Positions 56,947-64,000 of a DNA stretch of 64,000 nt are shown in pieces. The first letter of the stretch is position 1; each line of letters begins with the position of its first letter. Under the pieces are notes generated by a model. The model had not been told where the DNA came from and did no database searches. It saw nothing but the letters and a program-made list of their open reading frames with translations. A program made the position numbers and the translations under genes. The stretch lies in contig NZ_SPUI01000001.1 of NCBI RefSeq assembly GCF_004522095.1, positions 124,001 through 188,000 on the forward strand, read 5' to 3'. The DNA comes from Nocardioides sp. 503 (lineage in GTDB: Bacteria; Actinomycetota; Actinomycetes; Propionibacteriales; Nocardioidaceae).

Positions 56947-57993
56947 GTGAAGCACGAACCCCTCGTCCTCGGCATCGAGACCTCGTGCGACGAGACCGGT
57001 GTCGGCGTCGTACGCGGGCACACCCTGCTCGCCGACGCGGTCGCCAGCAGCGTGGAGGAGCACGCCCGCTTCGGCGGGGTCGTGCCCGAGGTCGCCAGCC
57101 GGGCCCACCTCGAGGCCATGGTCCCCACCATCGAGCGCGCCTGCGAGACCTCCGGGATCAAGCTGCGCGACGTCGACGCGATCGCCGTGACCAACGGCCC
57201 GGGCCTGGCCGGGGCCCTCCTGGTCGGGGTCGCCGCGGCCAAGGCGCTCGCCCTCGGGCTGGGCAAGCCGATCTACGGCGTCAACCACCTCGCCGCCCAC
57301 GTCGCGGTCGACCAGCTGGAGCACGGCGCCCTGCCGGAGCCGTGCCTGGCGCTGCTGGTCAGCGGCGGCCACTCCAGCCTGCTCAAGGTCACCGACGTGA
57401 CCACCGGCGTCGACCCGATGGGGGCCACCATCGACGACGCGGCCGGTGAGGCGTTCGACAAGGTGGCCCGCCTCCTGGGCCTGCCGTTCCCCGGCGGCCC
57501 CCACATCGACCGGGTGGCGCGCGAGGGCGACCGGGTCGCGATCGACTTCCCGCGCGGCCTGAGCGCCCGCCGCGACCTCGAGCGGCACCGCTTCGACTTC
57601 TCGTTCTCGGGGCTCAAGACTGCCGTCGCCCGCTGGGTCGAGGCCCGCGAGCGCTCGGGGGAGCCGGTCCCGGTCAACGACGTCGCGGCGAGCTTCCAGG
57701 AGGCCGTCTGCGACGTCCTCGTGCGCAAGGCCCTGGACGCCGCCTCCAGCGAGGGGATCGAGGACCTGCTCATCGGGGGCGGCGTCGCCGCCAACTCCCG
57801 TCTGCGGGCGCTCGCGAAGGAGCGGGCGAGCAAGCTCGGCATCCGCGTGCGCGTCCCTCGTCCGGGCCTGTGCACCGACAACGGCGCCATGGTGGCGGCG
57901 CTCGGCGCCGAGATGGTCGCGCGCGGCCGTCCGGCATCCCCCCTGGACCTGCCGGCCGACTCCAGCCTGCCGGTCACCAGCGTCCTGGCCTGA
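56947..57993 (+). CDS. tsaD: tRNA N6-adenosine threonylcarbamoyltransferase TsaD
   Basis: A 348-residue ASKHA enzyme catalysing the last step of t6A37 formation. [14 protein letters not shown], the metal histidines in [31 protein letters not shown], and [13 protein letters not shown] are all present. GTG 56947 after GGGGAGGATGACC. Confidence 0.97.
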   Translation: MKHEPLVLGIETSCDETGVGVVRGHTLLADAVASSVEEHARFGGVVPEVASRAHLEAMVPTIERACETSGIKLRDVDAIAVTNGPGLAGALLVGVAAAKALALGLGKPIYGVNHLAAHVAVDQLEHGALPEPCLALLVSGGHSSLLKVTDVTTGVDPMGATIDDAAGEAFDKVARLLGLPFPGGPHIDRVAREGDRVAIDFPRGLSARRDLERHRFDFSFSGLKTAVARWVEARERSGEPVPVNDVAASFQEAVCDVLVRKALDAASSEGIEDLLIGGGVAANSRLRALAKERASKLGIRVRVPRPGLCTDNGAMVAALGAEMVARGRPASPLDLPADSSLPVTSVLA

Positions 57994-58004
57994 ACGCCGG
58001 CGCG

Positions 58005-58058
58005 CCGCCGACCCGCGCGGGGAGCGCTGGTCGACGGCGCGACGCGGGTCGTCGGCGG
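58005..58058. terminator. Terminator hairpin after tsaD
   Basis: CCGCCGACCCGCG pairs with CGCGGGTCG-T-CGGCGG (one bulge), long loop. Lies between convergent genes; arm sequence resembles the hairpins after rpoA and rplQ. Confidence 0.65.
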
Positions 58059-58062
58059 TGCG

Positions 58063-59400
58063 TCAGTCGATGATGCCCGGCGCCGCGTCGGCGTCGTCGA
58101 TCCAGTCCTGCCCGTCGTCGAAGAGGTCGCGGTCGCCGCGTCCCTCCTTCTCGTCCTTGCCGCCGTTGCGGCCACGCCCGCCGGCAGCTCCGGTCCCTGC
58201 GGCGCCGCCGCGTCGTCCGCCCGCTCCGCCGCCGGCCCCGGCGGCTCCCCGGCCACCGGCTCCTCGGCCACCCGCACCGCCGGCGCCGCGCGCGCCACCG
58301 CCGCGCCCGCCGGCCGTGCCACCGGGGCTCGCCGCGCCGCGGCCGCCCGCCGGCGATCCGGCTCCTCCTGCAGAGCCACGTCCGAGGGCGCCGGGCGCTC
58401 CGGCTCGTGATGAGGCGCCGATCGGGCGTCCCGCCGCGCCGCCGGCGCTCGCCGCGCCGCCGCCCATCATCCCGCGGATACCGCCGACGGCCGCGCTCGC
58501 GAGCCCGCCTCCGGCGACGGCGCCGATGGCGGCGGTCGGCATGCCGCCACCTCCACCGCCGATCGTGCCGGCGCCACCGCCCGGCCCGGTCGGGACCGCG
58601 CCCGGCGGGGTCACGACGGGCTGCGACGGAGGGGAGGTGGGCGGGTTGGTCGTCGGGGGCTGCGGCTCGTAGATCGGCTGGTTGTCGATCGGAGGCGGCG
58701 GCTCCACCGGGTGGACCGGGTGAACAGGGTGGACGGGGTGCACCGGATGCACCGGGTGGACGGGCGTCACCGGGTTGACCGGCTGCGGCGTACGACCGCC
58801 CCCGCCCGGAGGGGTCGAGCTGCCCGGAGGTGTGGTGCCGCCCGGGGGCTGCACCGGAGCGACCGGGTCGGGGATGCCGTGGATCTGCTTCATCTGCTCG
58901 GTCGCGTCGGCGAAGTCGTTGTCGATCCTGTCGGCGGCCTTGCGGGCCGCCTCCTCGCGCGCCTCGAGCGAGTTGGTGTAGGCGTCCACCTTGTCCTGGT
59001 GCTTCTGCTTGTCGGTGGTGTCCGAGCCGTCCTTGGTGTCCACCGGCGGGTAGTAGGGGCCCGGGTTCGGCTTCTGCGGGTGCTGCTTGTCCATGACGGT
59101 CTGCTGGTGCCGCGCGGACACGATCGCGCCCGCCGCGAGGTTGAGGGCGTCCCTGCCCTTGAGCAGCTCGTCCTGCTTCTTGCGCATGCCCGTGGCCGAC
59201 TTGCGGAAGGCCTTGGCCATCGCGGGCCCGGTCTGTCCGCCGATCGTGCCCTCGGCCTGGGCGGCGCGGTCGAGGGCGTCGGCGACGCGCAGCAGCAGCT
59301 CGGAGCAGCGCTGCCACTCCCTGCCTGCGCCCTCGAGGGCGGTCTCGGAGGCGCCGGAGAGCGCCTGCTCGAGCCTCATCTGTTGGGGTCCGGTGACCAT
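58063..59400 (-). CDS. WXG100/PPE-like protein with VHP repeats and Gly/Ala-rich tail
   Basis: A 445-residue protein. Residues 1-~175 are helical and WXG100-like (REWQRCSELLLRVADALDRA); next comes a proline-rich stretch with six tandem VHP tripeptides; then a Gly/Ala/Arg-rich low-complexity region and an acidic end (DLFDDGQDWIDDADAAPGIID). The build is that of type VII secretion substrates, but no ESX machinery gene is in the window and I find no clear YxxxD/E signal. ATG 59400 after TAGGAGACAG. The smaller helical gene lies 10 bases upstream. Confidence 0.75.
   Translation of the reverse strand: MVTGPQQMRLEQALSGASETALEGAGREWQRCSELLLRVADALDRAAQAEGTIGGQTGPAMAKAFRKSATGMRKKQDELLKGRDALNLAAGAIVSARHQQTVMDKQHPQKPNPGPYYPPVDTKDGSDTTDKQKHQDKVDAYTNSLEAREEAARKAADRIDNDFADATEQMKQIHGIPDPVAPVQPPGGTTPPGSSTPPGGGGRTPQPVNPVTPVHPVHPVHPVHPVHPVHPVEPPPPIDNQPIYEPQPPTTNPPTSPPSQPVVTPPGAVPTGPGGGAGTIGGGGGGMPTAAIGAVAGGGLASAAVGGIRGMMGGGAASAGGAAGRPIGASSRAGAPGALGRGSAGGAGSPAGGRGAASPGGTAGGRGGGARGAGGAGGRGAGGRGAAGAGGGAGGRRGGAAGTGAAGGRGRNGGKDEKEGRGDRDLFDDGQDWIDDADAAPGIID
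58705..58765 (-). repeat. 9-bp tandem repeat coding for VHP tripeptides
   Basis: About six 9-base units (type GTCCACCCG / GTGCACCCC on the minus strand) with third-position variation, encoding (VHP)6. Length could vary between strains by slippage. Confidence 0.7.
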
Positions 59401-59410
59401 CAGCTGTCTC

Positions 59411-59875
59411 CTACGGGGCGGGACACGAGTTGTTGGTGGTGACGTCGGGCTGCGTCAGGCACGGCGTGAACGCCTCGACGGTGGTGAGCAGGCCCGTGGA
59501 GTCGGCGGCCGAGACCTCATCGGCGCTGCGGACGCCGGACACGAAGGTGTCGACGCCGTCGCGGAAGCTGGTCAGGCCCGTGACCATGTCCTTCATCGCC
59601 TCGCGCACCTTGTCGTGGGCCAGGTCGGTGTGGTGCGCCAGGATGGCTGCGCTCTGGGCCCCGCCGAAGGCGGCCGACGGAACGCCGTCCAGGGGCAGCT
59701 CGAGCCCGTCGATGCTGCTCTCGAGGATCCCCACGATCGCCTTGATCGTGGCCTCGTCGACCTCGATGCCCTGCAGGAAGCCCATGATCCCGTCGACCGC
59801 GGCCGCGACGTCCGCGGAGGTCGTCGCCTCCACGAGCGCGGTCGTGGCTGCGGTGTAGTCAGCCTCTCCCGCCAT
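59411..59875 (-). CDS. Small helical protein, partner of WXG-like protein
   Basis: A 154-residue, mostly helical acidic protein of no family I can name, with Cys near the end (TPCLTQ, NNSCPAP). Size, helix content and its position directly upstream suggest it pairs with the WXG-like protein, as EsxA/EsxB-type proteins do. ATG 59875 behind AAGGAGAAGG. Two and a half copies of a 10-bp tandem repeat lie just upstream (59888-59912). Confidence 0.7.
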   Translation of the reverse strand: MAGEADYTAATTALVEATTSADVAAAVDGIMGFLQGIEVDEATIKAIVGILESSIDGLELPLDGVPSAAFGGAQSAAILAHHTDLAHDKVREAMKDMVTGLTSFRDGVDTFVSGVRSADEVSAADSTGLLTTVEAFTPCLTQPDVTTNNSCPAP

Positions 59876-59887
59876 GTCCTTCTCCTT

Positions 59888-59912
59888 GAGTCCGAGTGAG
59901 TCCGAGTGAGTC
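59888..59912. repeat. 10-bp tandem repeat in leader
   Basis: GAGTCCGAGT twice and then GAGTC, in the leader of the small helical gene, 13 bases before its start. Confidence 0.75.
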
Positions 59913-60026
59913 GGGGTAGTAACCGTGCCAGACCCGCCTACCCGCGCCGCGAGCGACCCAAACGTGGCGAGGGGGGGTCTTCGGGTCCGGCTAGGGTGAG
60001 GCCCCGTCCACAGCGGAGGAGATCAC

Positions 60027-60632
60027 GTGATGCGCAAGCTCGGGCCGGTCGCGGTCCTCACCCTCGCCCTGGTGCTCGTCTCGGGATGCTCGGACGACGA
60101 GCCGTCCGGTGACCCGGGGGAATCCGGCTCCCCGTCGGCCTCGGAGAGCTCGCCCGAGGCGCCGGAGAGCTCCGGCGCCACCGAGGAGCCCACCGAGGAG
60201 CCCAGCGTGGACCCGGCCGAGGGCGAGGAGGTGCGGGTCGAGCGCCTCGCGATCCGCGCCCCCGAGGGCTGGACCGTGACCAAGGAGGGCGACCCCTACT
60301 CCGCGCAGATCGGCAAGGACATCAACGCGATCTACATCCAGGAGCTGCCCGACTTCGGCGGCGGCAAGCTCTCGCTCCAGGAGGTCGCGGAGACCCGCCT
60401 GCGCAACGGCCCCTACCTGCGCGAGCCGAAGATCGTCGAGCCGGTCACCGTCGCGGGCCAGGAGTGGTACCACATCTCGGGCCGGGCGACGGAGACGACG
60501 TACGCCGAGGACTTCGGGACCGTCGCCGACGGCCTCGCGCTCCTCGTCGCCATGAGCTTCGACCGCAAGCTCCCGGCCGATCAGCGTCAGGCGGTCGTCG
60601 ACGAGGTCCTCGCGTCCGTCACCTTCGAGTGA
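60027..60632 (+). CDS. Lipoprotein of unknown function
   Basis: A 201-residue lipoprotein: lipobox LVSGC near residue 21, a Ser/Glu/Pro-rich acidic linker to ~70, then a ~130-residue beta-rich domain (APEGWTVTKEG, WYHISGRATETT) like those in actinobacterial secreted lipoproteins. GGAGG is 7 bases before GTG 60027; ATG 60030 is the alternative. TAGGGT at 59992 is a plausible -10. Confidence 0.83.
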   Translation: MMRKLGPVAVLTLALVLVSGCSDDEPSGDPGESGSPSASESSPEAPESSGATEEPTEEPSVDPAEGEEVRVERLAIRAPEGWTVTKEGDPYSAQIGKDINAIYIQELPDFGGGKLSLQEVAETRLRNGPYLREPKIVEPVTVAGQEWYHISGRATETTYAEDFGTVADGLALLVAMSFDRKLPADQRQAVVDEVLASVTFE

Positions 60633-60673
60633 CCCTCCGGGCATGACCCCGGTGACGGTCGGCCGACCGTCGC

Positions 60674-61858
60674 TCAGCGCACCAACAGGTAGGCGGGCGC
60701 GTCCTCGACGCCGGCGGCGCCGCCCACCACCCGCTCGGGCTCCGCGCCGGGGGTCAGTCGCCAGATGCCCCACGCCCGTAGGTCCCGCTCGTAGGCCGTG
60801 ACGAGCAGCGCTCCGTCGCCGGCCCACACCTGGTCCCGCACGACGCCGTCCTCCGGCTCGAGGCGCGCGACCTCCTGCTGGTCCTCGTCGAGGATCGCCA
60901 CCCAGCCGTGGCCGTCGCCGTCGCCGTCGGCGTGGGTGACCGCCACCTGCTCCCCGGACGGCGCCAGGTCGAGCAGGTCGTAGGTGCAGGTCTCGTACGT
61001 CGTGGTGCCCGAGCCGGCGTCGTAGAGCGCGAAGCAGCCCGTCCCGCCCTCCGAGGAGGCCAGGCCCGCGATCGTGTCGGCGTTGGCGTCGCGCAGCCCC
61101 AGAGGAGCCGAGCCGCCCTCGACGACGTCCCGGACGGAGCCGTCCGCGCCGACCACCTGCGGCGGCGCGGCGCCGTCGCCGTGGGAGAGGTAGACCCGGC
61201 AGCCGGCGTCGTCCTCGTCGCACGCGCCGACCAGGGCGGAGGGGAGCAGGTTGGGGCCGAGCTCGCGGGCGACCGTGCGGCCGCGGTCGGCGGTGTGCAC
61301 CACCACCTCACCCGCGGTCGTGACGTAGGCGATGGCCGTGTGCTCGTCGTTGACCACCGGGCCTGCCACGACCCCGCGCAGCGTCGTCGTGACGGTGCCG
61401 TCCGCGTCGACGAGGTCGAGGGTGTCGATGCCGGTGTCGTCGTCGTTGCGCACGCCGACGAGCAGGTCCTCGAGGCGGAGGCCGGCGTCGTAGGCCGCCG
61501 GCAGCCGCACCTTGGTGCCGTCGGCGCGGACCCACGTGCGGCCCTCGACGTAGTCGCCGCCGAGGCCCTCGTCGCCCGCGTCGGCGCCGCGGGTGGGCAC
61601 GACGGTCGGCTCCGAGCTCCGGCTGGCGGGCGGCACCTCCCCGTCGCCGCTGCCCAGCCCCTGGCCGGCGAGCAGGCCCACGGGGACGAGCACGGCGGCC
61701 ACGGCGAGCACCGCTCCGGCGGTGGCGAGACGTCGGGTGCGTCGGATGCGCCGGGCGCGGCCCTTGACCCGGTCGAGGGAGAACGGCGTGTCGTCGAGAC
61801 CTCGTGCGCGCTCGTCGAGACCTCGGCTCATCTCGGACTCCCAATGCTCGTTGCTCAT
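60674..61858 (-). CDS. Single-pass membrane protein paired with SigE-type sigma factor
   Basis: A 394-residue protein with ~43 cytoplasmic residues, one transmembrane segment (LATAGAVLAVAAVLVPVGLLAG), and a large exported beta-rich, propeller-like domain. Coupled to the sigma gene by ATGA. Same architecture as 22085-23371, but the exported domains do not look alike, so different signals may be sensed (inference). No zinc anti-sigma motif. Confidence 0.75.
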   Translation of the reverse strand: MSNEHWESEMSRGLDERARGLDDTPFSLDRVKGRARRIRRTRRLATAGAVLAVAAVLVPVGLLAGQGLGSGDGEVPPASRSSEPTVVPTRGADAGDEGLGGDYVEGRTWVRADGTKVRLPAAYDAGLRLEDLLVGVRNDDDTGIDTLDLVDADGTVTTTLRGVVAGPVVNDEHTAIAYVTTAGEVVVHTADRGRTVARELGPNLLPSALVGACDEDDAGCRVYLSHGDGAAPPQVVGADGSVRDVVEGGSAPLGLRDANADTIAGLASSEGGTGCFALYDAGSGTTTYETCTYDLLDLAPSGEQVAVTHADGDGDGHGWVAILDEDQQEVARLEPEDGVVRDQVWAGDGALLVTAYERDLRAWGIWRLTPGAEPERVVGGAAGVEDAPAYLLVR

Positions 61859-62382
61859 CGCTCCTCCTCCCGGTGGGCAGGGTCCAGCTCGGACGGGACC
61901 CGGTCGCGCAGCGTGGCGATGGCCCGGCTGCACTGGGACTTCACGGTGCCGACCGAGATGCCGAGGATGTCGGCGGTCTCGGCCTCGGTCAGCTGCTCGT
62001 AGTAGCGCAGCACCACGACGGCGCGCGCCTTGCGCGGCAGCGTCTGGACGACGTCCCACAGCGCAGCGCCCAGGCCCTCGTCGTAGGTGTCGCTGACCTG
62101 GCGGTCGGGGACGACCTCGGTGGCGTGCTCACGCCGCTTCCAGCCGCGACGCCACAGCGAGTTGTTCTCGTTGACCATGATCCGGCGCACGTAGGCGTCC
62201 ACCGAGTCGCGGTCGCGCACCTTGTCCCAGGCGAGGTAGAGCTTGGCCAGGGAGGTCTGCAGGACGTCCTCGGCCTGGTGCCGGTCGCCGGTGAGCAGGT
62301 ACGCCGTGCGCAGCAGCTGGGCCTGGCGGGCCTCGAGGTACGCCGTGAACTCCTCGTCACGGTCGGCCAGGCGCGCACCCAT
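61855..62382 (-). CDS. SigE-family RNA polymerase sigma factor (copy 2)
   Basis: A 175-residue sigma factor with region 2 ([38 protein letters not shown]) and region 4 ([40 protein letters not shown]). ATG 62382 has GACACT six bases upstream and no ribosome site, so it is probably leaderless; an in-frame GTG further upstream would add an unstructured stretch. Paralogue of 21531-22088. Confidence 0.9.
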   Translation of the reverse strand: MGARLADRDEEFTAYLEARQAQLLRTAYLLTGDRHQAEDVLQTSLAKLYLAWDKVRDRDSVDAYVRRIMVNENNSLWRRGWKRREHATEVVPDRQVSDTYDEGLGAALWDVVQTLPRKARAVVVLRYYEQLTEAETADILGISVGTVKSQCSRAIATLRDRVPSELDPAHREEER

Positions 62383-62460
62383 GAGCCCAGTGTCGGGCCT
62401 GGGACGCGCCGGGGGCGCCAAGGTGGCGGTGCAGTCGTTCACGTGTCCAAGACGCGAACG

Positions 62461-62485
62461 CCTCCGAGATGGTTGCAATCGGAGG
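62461..62485. promoter_or_regulatory. Inverted repeat in sigma/mscR divergent region
   Basis: CCTCCGA / TCGGAGG, 7 bp around 11 bases, in the 187-base gap between the sigma gene and mscR. GGTTGCA occurs inside it and again at 62527. Possible operator; regulator unknown. Confidence 0.35.
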
Positions 62486-62569
62486 GTTCGACCTCCCCAC
62501 CCCCTGCACGACCAGGCGGCCCATACGGTTGCATGGAGCCCACCACAGCGCATGACGAAGGGGACACGG

Positions 62570-63655
62570 ATGCAGCAGGTCAAGGCGGTCGTCGCACGAG
62601 CCAAGGGTCAGCCGACCGAGGTGGTGACCATCAACGTGCCCGACCCGGGGCCGGGGGAGGCCCTGGTGAAGGTGCAGGCGTGCGGGGTCTGCCACACCGA
62701 CCTGCACTACCGCGAGGGCGGCATCAACGACGACTTCCCGTTCCTGCTCGGCCACGAGGCCGCGGGGGTGGTGGAGGCCGTCGGGCCGGACGTGACCGAC
62801 GTGGCGCCCGGCGACTTCGTCGTCCTCAACTGGCGCGCCGTCTGCGGCGAGTGCCGTGCGTGCAAGCGCGGCGAGCCGCAGTACTGCTTCGCCACCCACA
62901 ACGCCACCCAGAAGATGACGCTCGAGGACGGCACCGAGCTGAGCCCGGCGCTGGGCATCGGCGCCTTCGCCGAGAAGACCCTGGTCGCGGCCGGGCAGTG
63001 CACGAAGGTGGACCCGTCGGCGCGCCCCGCCGCCGTCGGCCTGCTGGGCTGCGGCGTCATGGCCGGCATCGGCGCGGCGATCAACACCGGAGCGGTGACC
63101 CGCGGGAAGTCCGTGGCCGTCATCGGCTGCGGCGGCGTCGGCGTGGCCGCGATCGCGGGCTCCGCGCTCGCCGGTGCCGCGACGATCATCGCGGTCGACA
63201 TCGACGCCAAGAAGCTCGAGAAGGCCACGACCATGGGCGCCACGCACACGGTGGACTCCTCGCAGGTCGACCCGGTGACGGCGATCCAGGAGCTGACCGG
63301 CGGCTTCGGCGCCGACGTCGTGATCGAGGCCGTGGGCCGTCCCGAGACCTGGAAGCAGGCGTTCTACGCCCGCGACCTGGCCGGCACCGTGGTGCTCGTC
63401 GGCGTACCGACGCCCGACATGACGCTGCCCGACATCCCGCTCATCGACGTGTTCGGCCGCGGCGGCTCGCTGAAGTCCAGCTGGTACGGCGACTGCCTGC
63501 CCAGCCGCGACTTCCCGATGCTGGTCGACCTCTACCAGCAGGGGCGCCTCGACCTCGACGCGTTCGTGACCGAGGAGATCGGCATCGACGACGTCGAGGC
63601 GGCGTTCGACCGCATGCACCACGGCGACGTGCTGCGCAGCGTGGTGGTCCTCTGA
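62570..63655 (+). CDS. mscR: S-(hydroxymethyl)mycothiol dehydrogenase / S-nitrosomycothiol reductase
   Basis: A 361-residue zinc-dependent class III-like alcohol dehydrogenase that detoxifies formaldehyde and nitrosothiol as mycothiol adducts. Catalytic zinc: [14 protein letters not shown] and LGHEAAGVV; structural zinc: [18 protein letters not shown] site GCGGVGVAA. The sequence and the following MBL-fold gene mirror Rv2259-Rv2260 of Mycobacterium tuberculosis. ATG 62570 has AAGGGG upstream. Confidence 0.94.
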   Translation: MQQVKAVVARAKGQPTEVVTINVPDPGPGEALVKVQACGVCHTDLHYREGGINDDFPFLLGHEAAGVVEAVGPDVTDVAPGDFVVLNWRAVCGECRACKRGEPQYCFATHNATQKMTLEDGTELSPALGIGAFAEKTLVAAGQCTKVDPSARPAAVGLLGCGVMAGIGAAINTGAVTRGKSVAVIGCGGVGVAAIAGSALAGAATIIAVDIDAKKLEKATTMGATHTVDSSQVDPVTAIQELTGGFGADVVIEAVGRPETWKQAFYARDLAGTVVLVGVPTPDMTLPDIPLIDVFGRGGSLKSSWYGDCLPSRDFPMLVDLYQQGRLDLDAFVTEEIGIDDVEAAFDRMHHGDVLRSVVVL

Positions 63656-64000
63656 TGACGGCCGCGCGCATCGACCACGCCGTCTCGTCGGGGACGTTCA
63701 GCCTCGACGGCGAGACCCACCAGGTCGACAACAACATCTGGGTCGTGGGCGACGACACCGAGTGCGTCGTCATCGACGCGCCCCACTCGGTCGAGGACAT
63801 CATGGCGGTGGTGGGGGAGCGCACGGTCAAGGCGATCCTGCTGACTCACGCCCACGACGACCACTCCCGCGTCGCCCCGGCGCTGCGGGAGCGCGTGGTC
63901 GCGCCGATCATGCTGCACCCGGACGACAGGCCGCTGTGGGAGCTCACCCACTCCGACGAGCTGTGGGACCTCGACCTCGCCGACGGCACCGAGGTCGCCG
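63655..64000 (+). CDS. MBL-fold metallo-hydrolase, 3' end beyond window
   Basis: First 115 residues of a metallo-beta-lactamase-fold protein with the metal motif THAHDDHSR. Overlaps mscR by one base (TGATG). The partner gene in this arrangement may hydrolyse an S-acyl mycothiol product, inferred from the neighbour and from the glyoxalase II fold. Confidence 0.9.
   Translation, partial: MTAARIDHAVSSGTFSLDGETHQVDNNIWVVGDDTECVVIDAPHSVEDIMAVVGERTVKAILLTHAHDDHSRVAPALRERVVAPIMLHPDDRPLWELTHSDELWDLDLADGTEVA

Overview
The window is high-GC, gene-dense chromosomal DNA of an actinomycete. Gene content fits the Nocardioides / Propionibacteriales type best: a mycothiol-dependent dehydrogenase, an F420-type nitroreductase-family protein, a DUF222-HNH (13E12-family) gene, a WXG-like secreted pair, SigE-family sigma factors, the infA-rpmJ-rpsM-rpsK-rpsD-rpoA-rplQ block and the rplM-rpsI-glmM block. 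Genus is inference from content only. There is no rRNA or tRNA gene, phage, insertion sequence or CRISPR array.

Layout. 1-12.5 kb: a Ser/Thr kinase and FHA protein (minus) diverge from a 2055-residue membrane-anchored Ig/FN3 protein followed by MoxR ATPase, DUF58 and transglutaminase-like genes. 12.6-16.3 kb: secreted ELWxxDGT-repeat protein, TetR regulator, luciferase-like oxidoreductase. 16.3-20.5 kb: alpha ribosomal operon. 20.5-28.3 kb: ketopantoate-reductase-like protein, a SigE sigma factor with its membrane partner, GntR, PfkB kinase, receiver-like/thioredoxin-reductase-like flavoprotein, truA, RsmC-like methyltransferase, VOC protein. 28.3-34.4 kb: a phosphotransferase, a DUF222-HNH gene bracketed by inverted palindromic repeats, two acyl-CoA dehydrogenases and a PAP2 membrane protein. 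34.5-42.7 kb: ABC-F, double GNAT, HtrA protease, YihY protein, RTX-like protein, FAD monooxygenase with an in-frame stop, F420-type protein, ceramidase-like membrane protein. 42.7-58 kb: gltA; rplM-rpsI-glmM; coaA; glmS-acpS; a DUF559-like gene; then nnr-alr-hydrolase-tsaE-tsaB-rimI-tsaD, which joins cell-wall precursor supply with tRNA t6A37 synthesis. 58-64 kb: WXG-like pair, lipoprotein, second SigE/membrane-protein pair, mycothiol dehydrogenase and the start of an MBL-fold hydrolase.

The most unusual features are small palindromic repeats. A 50-bp palindrome occurs four times between 50075 and 51614, always exactly 50 bp with 12-bp arms; one copy lies in frame inside nnr and another supplies the C-terminus of a neighbouring gene. 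A second family, with an identical 39-bp inverted pair plus a diverged ~51-bp inverted pair, brackets and invades the DUF222-HNH gene. Both resemble in behaviour the in-frame palindromic elements known from Rickettsia, and the second suggests a small mobile unit.

Many genes show a TAnnnT (or nAnnnT) hexamer 5-7 bases before the start codon and no Shine-Dalgarno sequence, which points to widespread leaderless transcription. Other oddities are a transglutaminase-like protein without its cysteine, a ceramidase-like gene with no ATG/GTG/TTG start, a GNAT-TsaE fusion and a flavoprotein missing the thioredoxin-reductase CxxC.
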